NCBI GenBank assembly: GCA_964344215.1
Contig: CAYFMP010000108.1
Coordinates: 1-9,611 of the forward strand
Direction of reading: 5' to 3'
Source of the DNA: CAYFMP01 sp964344215
GTDB taxonomy: Bacteria; Pseudomonadota; Alphaproteobacteria; Rhodospirillales; Casp-alpha2
Length of the DNA: 9,611 nucleotides
The translations under genes were made by a program, and so were the position numbers. Shown here piece by piece: positions 6,821-9,611 of the stretch (the first letter of the stretch is position 1; each line of letters starts with the position of its first letter). The notes beneath the pieces are model-generated. The model was given only the letters and a program-made list of their open reading frames with translations, was not told the origin of the DNA and searched no databases.

Positions 6821-6839
6821 GCGTGTAAGATACGTGTAA
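6821..6839 (+). repeat. Right pair of CGTGTAA motifs
   Basis: GCGTGTAA (6821-6828) and ACGTGTAA (6832-6839) have a 3-nt spacer (GAT; the left pair has ACC). They lie 107 bp inside the right end; the left pair lies 55 bp inside the left end. The surrounding bases are not otherwise alike, so the motif itself seems selected. Confidence 0.7.
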
Positions 6840-6938
6840 GCAGACAAGAATTCATCAAGTAAAACAACAGCATAGATTATCCCCTGCCAGAGGCACGAAG
6901 CGCAAAAAACCGCGGAATTCTGCGTTTGTGGTGCGTGG

Positions 6939-6946
6939 TTCTGATT
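6939..6946 (-). repeat. Right terminal inverted repeat of the insert
   Basis: The plus strand reads TTCTGATT, abutting the right GATGCTGCAC. Its reverse complement AATCAGAA matches the left end AAACAGAA at 7 of 8. Confidence 0.55.
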
Positions 6947-6956
6947 GATGCTGCAC
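6947..6956 (+). repeat. Right 10-bp direct repeat flanking the insert
   Basis: This is an exact copy of the left repeat GATGCTGCAC (5549-5558). Outside it the host gene continues GCC GAT CAC ACC in the frame expected from the left fragment. Confidence 0.85.
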
Positions 6957-7199
6957 GCCGATCACACCTACGACGACCACGAGCTTTCCGGCAGCCTCAG
7001 GCCCGACATCGCGCGCGGCATCGGCGTCGAATTGCGGCTGCACGGCTGCGACCCGGACGCGGCGGAAGCGCGGGCCAGGGCGGCCGGCTACACGGTGCTG
7101 GCCGGCGCCATGGACAAGCCGCACGGGCTCCGCGAGGCCTACCTGGTCGACGCCGACGGCTATTTGTGGGTGGCCGACGTGGCCATCGAGTCGGCTTGA
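6948..7199 (+). pseudogene. VOC/glyoxalase-fold protein, C-terminal fragment, interrupted by insertion
   Basis: This is the host-gene remainder, 80 codons from GCC 6957 to the TGA at 7197-7199, matching residues 67-146 of the intact copy (64 of 80 identical). It keeps the second VOC module: GVELRLHGCDPDAAEARARA, then GYTVLAGAMDK, HGLREAYLVDADGYLWVADV. High G+C (46 of 60 at 7081-7140) matches the N-terminal piece and not the intervening copy, which shows that the two outer pieces belong together. An ATG at 6948, inside the direct repeat, opens the frame, but no ribosome binding site precedes it, so expression is doubtful. The preserved frame without decay suggests a recent insertion, or excision in part of the population. 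Confidence 0.88.
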
Positions 7200-7281
7200 G
7201 CGCCGAGCGCGAACCATCCCGCCGCGAAGTCCCGACCACCAACAACGGCACCGACGCGTTCAGATGCTGAGCGTTCGCGCC

Positions 7282-7314
7282 CGCGCCCTTCGACATAACA
7301 AATGTCAAGGCGCG
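7282..7314. promoter_or_regulatory. Strong stem-loop with embedded GACAT/ATGTC palindrome upstream of the cytochrome gene
   Basis: CGCGCC-TT-GACAT (7282-7296, with single bulged C bases) pairs with ATGTC-AA-GGCGCG (7302-7314) around the loop AACAA. That is 13 base pairs with two one-base bulges. It lies 83 nt after the split VOC gene stop and about 90 nt before the cytochrome start. No U-tract follows, so it is either a poor terminator for the VOC gene or a regulatory element. The inner GACAT-N5-ATGTC could also be an operator half-site pair. I see no confident promoter in 7200-7400. Confidence 0.45.
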
Positions 7315-7400
7315 GCGCATTCGACGGAGACTAGGATTCACGGGCGTTCAATGTCGTCAATCGATAGAAATCAACGACTTTGCGGGAAAGGGAGAAGCAA

Positions 7401-8204
7401 ATGAAGGGACTGCTCAAGGTCGTCAACGGCGCCGTCGTCGCGGTCGCCGCGTTGGCGCTTGGCGTTTCCGGCGCCAAGGCCCAAGAATCGAAGCGGACCA
7501 GCCACGAGCTGGAGGAGCACGAAGTCCAATACGTTTACGGTTATCCCAGCGCGGCGTCCGAGCCTTGGGTCGTCGCCATCGGTGGCCGCGTCTACGACAA
7601 TTGGATCAACGTGCTCGACAAGGATGCGCCGGACGCCACGCATCCGGCGTGGCCGGCGTCCAACACCAAGAAGAAGGGCGGCACGACGTGGCGCTGCAAG
7701 TCGTGCCACGGCTGGGATTTCCTGGGCGCCGCCGGCAAGTACGGGTCGGGCTCCTACAAGACCGGGATCAAGGGCGTGCGCGGCGTCATCGGCATGGACC
7801 CGAACAGGATCCACAAGATCATCATGAACGACACCCACAAGTACACCTACGACATGATCCCGAAGCCTTACATGCAGTGGCTGTCGGCGTTCCTGTCAAA
7901 GGGACAGTACGACATCACCTACTACGTCGATGCCAAGGGCAACGTCAACGGCAACCCGGATCGCGGCAAGGGCATCTTCCAAAACGTCTGTGCCGCCTGC
8001 CACGGCTTCGCCGGGACCGCCCTGAACTGGGGAGACGAGAAGGACCCCAACTTCATCGGCACCGAGGCCAACGCCAATCCATGGGAGGTCTTCGCCAAGA
8101 TTCGCCACGGCCATCCGGGAGTCGAGATGGTGTCGCTGGCCGCCTTCCCGATGCAGGACGCGGCCGACGTCCTGGCCTTCGCGCAGACCCTGCCCGAGAA
8201 GTAA
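7401..8204 (+). CDS. Periplasmic diheme cytochrome c
   Basis: The protein has 267 residues. A Sec signal peptide (charged MKGLLK, hydrophobic residues 10-22, AKA at 25-27 before Q28) sends it to the periplasm. Two haem c sites are visible: C99-K-S-C102-H103 in a TWRCKSCHGWDF context, and C197-A-A-C200-H201 in NVCAACHG. Each follows a domain-like stretch, so it is a two-domain class I-type c cytochrome. Candidate distal ligands are Met residues in MIPKPYMQW (first domain) and VEMVSLAAFPM (second domain). The segment GGRVYDNWINVL before the first haem occurs, as I recall, in some related periplasmic cytochromes. GGGAG (7390-7394) lies 6 nt before the ATG at 7401, which I prefer over an in-frame TTG at 7380. 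The role is periplasmic electron transfer; donor and acceptor are unknown. It is likely co-directional with, but separately terminated from, the next gene. Confidence 0.92.
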   Translation: MKGLLKVVNGAVVAVAALALGVSGAKAQESKRTSHELEEHEVQYVYGYPSAASEPWVVAIGGRVYDNWINVLDKDAPDATHPAWPASNTKKKGGTTWRCKSCHGWDFLGAAGKYGSGSYKTGIKGVRGVIGMDPNRIHKIIMNDTHKYTYDMIPKPYMQWLSAFLSKGQYDITYYVDAKGNVNGNPDRGKGIFQNVCAACHGFAGTALNWGDEKDPNFIGTEANANPWEVFAKIRHGHPGVEMVSLAAFPMQDAADVLAFAQTLPEK

Positions 8205-8216
8205 GTCTGCCTGCGG

Positions 8217-8242
8217 CGAGCGGCGGGGGGCCGCCAGGCTCG
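8217..8242 (+). terminator. GC-rich stem-loop after the cytochrome gene
   Basis: CGAGC-GGCGG (8217-8226) pairs with CCGCC (8231-8235) and GCTCG (8238-8242), with AG (8236-8237) bulged and a GGGG loop. It begins 12 nt after the stop codon. No U-tract follows. It may end or attenuate transcription between the cytochrome and the next gene; the remaining spacer to 8392 shows no other feature except the ribosome binding site. Confidence 0.4.
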
Positions 8243-8380
8243 CGTCCGGCGGCCTTCCTCGCGCCTCCGTGGCCGGTGGCGATCCCCGGCCGACCCCGAT
8301 TTCCCATATTCCTTGGCTTTGGCGGCGGAATACAATAACGTTCAGGCGCGCCGGCAGCGAGTTTAAGCCGCCCAAGGATC

Positions 8381-8387
8381 AGGAGGG
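8381..8387 (+). promoter_or_regulatory. Ribosome binding site that fixes a TTG start
   Basis: AGGAGGG lies 5 nt upstream of TTG at 8393. The only nearby ATG (8404) is out of frame, and the residues from the TTG form a proper signal peptide, so TTG is the start. Confidence 0.85.
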
Positions 8388-8392
8388 GTTCC

Positions 8393-9538
8393 TTGCTCAG
8401 AAAATGCGCCGCGGTTGCCATCCTGTGCTGCCTCGCCGCATCGGCGGCGCGGGCCGACCACGCCGCCTTCACGGTGCAGATCAAGGCGTTCCCGGTTCCG
8501 ATCCTGACCGGGAAGGGCAAGAAGGCCCTCGGCGCGCTCAGCATCTTCGTTCAGGTCAGCCAGAAATGGCATATCGCCGAGCTGTGCCGGCTGTTGCCCC
8601 GGTTTACCGAGGCGGTGACGCTGGAGTTGGACCACTCGCCGATCCCGGTCAAGGAACGCACCTACGACATGACCGGAGTCGCCCAGCGCCTTTATGCGAT
8701 CGCCAACGAAAGTCTGAAAAGCGACCTGGTCCGCCACCTGTTCGTCATTCCCGGCGCGCGGCGCTTGGGCGACGGGGCGGCGGTGCTGGAACTCGACGGT
8801 ACCGACGAGTTCTGCGTGCAGGTCACCGAACTGCCGGCCTACGCCGCCGACTACCCGTCGGCCGGCGGGCGCATCGTCGAGCTCGAGGCCAAGGCGAGAG
8901 CCAAGAAGGCGGCCGAGCAAGCCGCCGCCCAGGCCGCCGCCGAGGCCGCCGCCGCCGCGGCGGCCGCCGAACAGGCCGCCGCCGAGCAAGCCACCGCCGA
9001 AGCCTCGGCCAAGCTCGGCGTCAGGGCCGGCGGCGACGTGGGCGAACGCGCGTGTGAACGCGACCTCACCCGGTATTGGCCGGCCGGCCTGCATCAGTAT
9101 TCGGGCAAATGGTACTGGCTTTCGCGCGTCTTCACCCTCGACGACAACAACGACGGCACCATCGACGACGTCGGCTTCATCCTCAAGTCCGAGGGCTTGG
9201 CCGACATCCAGGTCAACTATTTCCCGGGTCCCGGGCGCCAGTCGATCGTCTCGGTGCCGACCCTGCGCCTGGCCGACGAGGGCAGGATCAAGAACCTGTG
9301 CCCCAACCAGCAGGCCTACCGCAAGCCGCCGCCCGGCAAGGGCTATCCGATCGGCTACAAGCCGCCGCCGCCGCCACCGCCGACCTTCATGGAGACGATC
9401 ATGGCCGAACTCGACGAGATGTCGGGCGGATACGGTGACGCCGTTCTGATCGGCGGCGGCGTTCTGGTCGCGCTGCTCGGCGGTTTCGGCAGTTGGACGG
9501 TGATTTCCCGACGGCGCAATCGCGGGCGCCGCGGCTAG
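8393..9538 (+). CDS. Secreted, C-terminally membrane-anchored protein with Ala-rich helix and EF-hand-like loop
   Basis: I do not recognise this 381-residue protein. It starts at TTG behind AGGAGGG. Residues 1-21 are a signal peptide ending ARA before DH. Residues 22-157 form a globular domain (FTVQIKAFPVPIL, LSIFVQV, RTYDMTGVAQRLYAI) with a faint FliL-like feel that I cannot confirm. Residues about 160-208 are an Ala/Glu/Lys/Gln-rich helix, possibly a coiled coil or stalk. Residues about 215-310 form a second domain with Trp/Tyr-rich RYWPAGL and KWYWLSRVF, then D250-D-N-N-D-G255-T-I257, an EF-hand-like calcium loop without the usual acidic twelfth position. A linker rich in Pro (KPPPPPPP near 323-329) leads to a transmembrane helix (about 350-370) and an Arg-rich tail, giving an outside-facing protein anchored at its C-terminus. 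It may work with the upstream cytochrome; this rests on order alone. Confidence 0.88.
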   Translation: MLRKCAAVAILCCLAASAARADHAAFTVQIKAFPVPILTGKGKKALGALSIFVQVSQKWHIAELCRLLPRFTEAVTLELDHSPIPVKERTYDMTGVAQRLYAIANESLKSDLVRHLFVIPGARRLGDGAAVLELDGTDEFCVQVTELPAYAADYPSAGGRIVELEAKARAKKAAEQAAAQAAAEAAAAAAAAEQAAAEQATAEASAKLGVRAGGDVGERACERDLTRYWPAGLHQYSGKWYWLSRVFTLDDNNDGTIDDVGFILKSEGLADIQVNYFPGPGRQSIVSVPTLRLADEGRIKNLCPNQQAYRKPPPGKGYPIGYKPPPPPPPTFMETIMAELDEMSGGYGDAVLIGGGVLVALLGGFGSWTVISRRRNRGRRG

Positions 9539-9565
9539 AGCGGTTCACGTCGATAGGGAATCGCT
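9539..9565. repeat. Palindromic intergenic element after the last gene
   Basis: AGCGGTTC (9539-9546) pairs with GAATCGCT (9558-9565), with one G-T pair and an 11-nt loop, starting directly after the stop codon. From memory this resembles short dispersed alphaproteobacterial intergenic palindromes (AGCGGTTCACGT... type). It may also act as a terminator. The remaining 46 bp to the window end show nothing I can assign. Confidence 0.4.
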
Positions 9566-9611
9566 GAGACGCGCTCTCCGGTCTCCTGGCAAGGAGCGGC
9601 TCGCGCAGCGA

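Larger units (their letters stand above)
5559..6946 (+). mobile_element. Small low-GC integrative element inserted in a VOC gene
   Basis: Four independent signs mark this 1388-bp block as an insert. First, it splits a gene whose halves rejoin in frame to 146 codons if the block and one repeat copy are removed. Second, exact 10-bp direct repeats lie immediately outside both ends. Third, the first 8 bases inside the left end (AAACAGAA) and the reverse complement of the last 8 at the right end (AATCAGAA) agree at 7 of 8. Fourth, base composition differs: 21 of 60 G+C at 6481-6540 against 46 of 60 at 7081-7140. It contains an intact homologue of the broken gene, a 210-residue unknown protein, and paired CGTGTAA motifs near each end. 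No transposase or integrase is encoded, so movement would need an enzyme in trans, or the unknown protein. No tRNA gene or known IS ends are present. Confidence 0.85.
6790..6946. other. Right non-coding end of the insert
   Basis: About 157 bp follow the 210-residue gene without a convincing ORF. The segment carries the right CGTGTAA pair, an A/T-rich tract (6855-6885), and an imperfect hairpin around 6905-6926 (AAAcCGC pairing with GCGTTT) that could end transcription. It finishes with the right inverted end at 6939-6946. Confidence 0.5.

Noticed and set aside
6572..6839. Overlapping reading frames inside and after the 210-residue gene
   Set aside because: They are out of frame with it, lack ribosome binding sites and have no protein-like pattern.
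5559..6946. Group I or group II intron
   Set aside because: I could not find domain V-like or catalytic-core sequences, no reverse transcriptase or LAGLIDADG/GIY-YIG motif is present, and a full copy of the host gene is not expected in an intron. A covariance-model search would settle it.
5559..6956. Insert as an intein or in-frame domain insertion in the VOC gene (1398 bp is a multiple of 3)
   Set aside because: The frame from the N-terminal piece stops at 5619-5621 after 20 insert codons, and no splicing-domain residues are seen.
5361..7199. Simple tandem duplication of the VOC gene
   Set aside because: The outer halves share high GC and rejoin exactly, while the middle copy is low GC with many substitutions and brings unrelated flanking DNA.
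8363..9094. Gly/Leu/Arg-rich minus-strand frame
   Set aside because: It is the antisense of the Ala-rich repeat region in the anchored protein gene.
1..9611. CRISPR array, rRNA or tRNA genes
   Set aside because: No regularly spaced repeats longer than the two-copy 22-bp duplication and no tRNA or rRNA-like sequence were seen on either strand.

Overview
The window looks like high-GC alphaproteobacterial chromosome, possibly Rhodospirillales-like. That guess rests on GC-rich codon use, a non-pyrrolysine MttB-type methyltransferase beside a dimethylglycine-dehydrogenase-type flavoprotein, and REP-like palindromic intergenic repeats. No marker gene fixes the taxon.

Positions 1-4932 form a methylated-amine (betaine-type) demethylation locus. 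On the minus strand lie the start of a corrinoid (B12-binding) protein, cut by the window edge, and an 811-residue FAD/GcvT-type oxidoreductase of the dimethylglycine/sarcosine dehydrogenase family. A 311-bp divergent spacer separates them from a plus-strand trimethylamine-methyltransferase (MttB) family gene with no internal amber codon. A reasonable model is that the MttB homologue moves a methyl group from a quaternary amine to the corrinoid protein, and the flavoprotein oxidises the resulting tertiary or secondary amine and passes the one-carbon unit to tetrahydrofolate.

Positions 4933-5360 are non-coding. They hold stem-loops, a BIME-like pair of inverted repeat units and a 22-bp tandem duplication.

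Positions 5361-7199 are the most unusual part. A GC-rich VOC/glyoxalase-fold gene is split into an N-terminal piece (5361-5558, 66 codons) and a C-terminal piece (6957-7199, 80 codons plus stop) by a low-GC insert at 5559-6946. A perfect 10-bp direct repeat (GATGCTGCAC) flanks the insert, which begins and ends with short inverted repeats (AAACAGAA / AATCAGAA). Near each end it carries a directly oriented pair of CGTGTAA motifs one helical turn apart. Removing the insert with one repeat copy rejoins the gene in frame as a 146-codon ORF. The insert itself carries an intact 146-codon homologue of the gene it breaks, about three quarters identical in protein, with the 10-bp target changed at two positions. 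It also carries a 210-residue protein I do not recognise. No recombinase or transposase is visible. It looks like a small integrative element that brings a replacement for its target gene.

Positions 7200-9611 return to high GC. A stem-loop with an embedded GACAT/ATGTC inverted repeat precedes a secreted diheme cytochrome c. This is followed by a TTG-initiated, secreted, C-terminally membrane-anchored protein with an alanine-rich helical segment, an EF-hand-like Asp/Asn loop and a polyproline linker. A dispersed-repeat-like palindrome closes the window.
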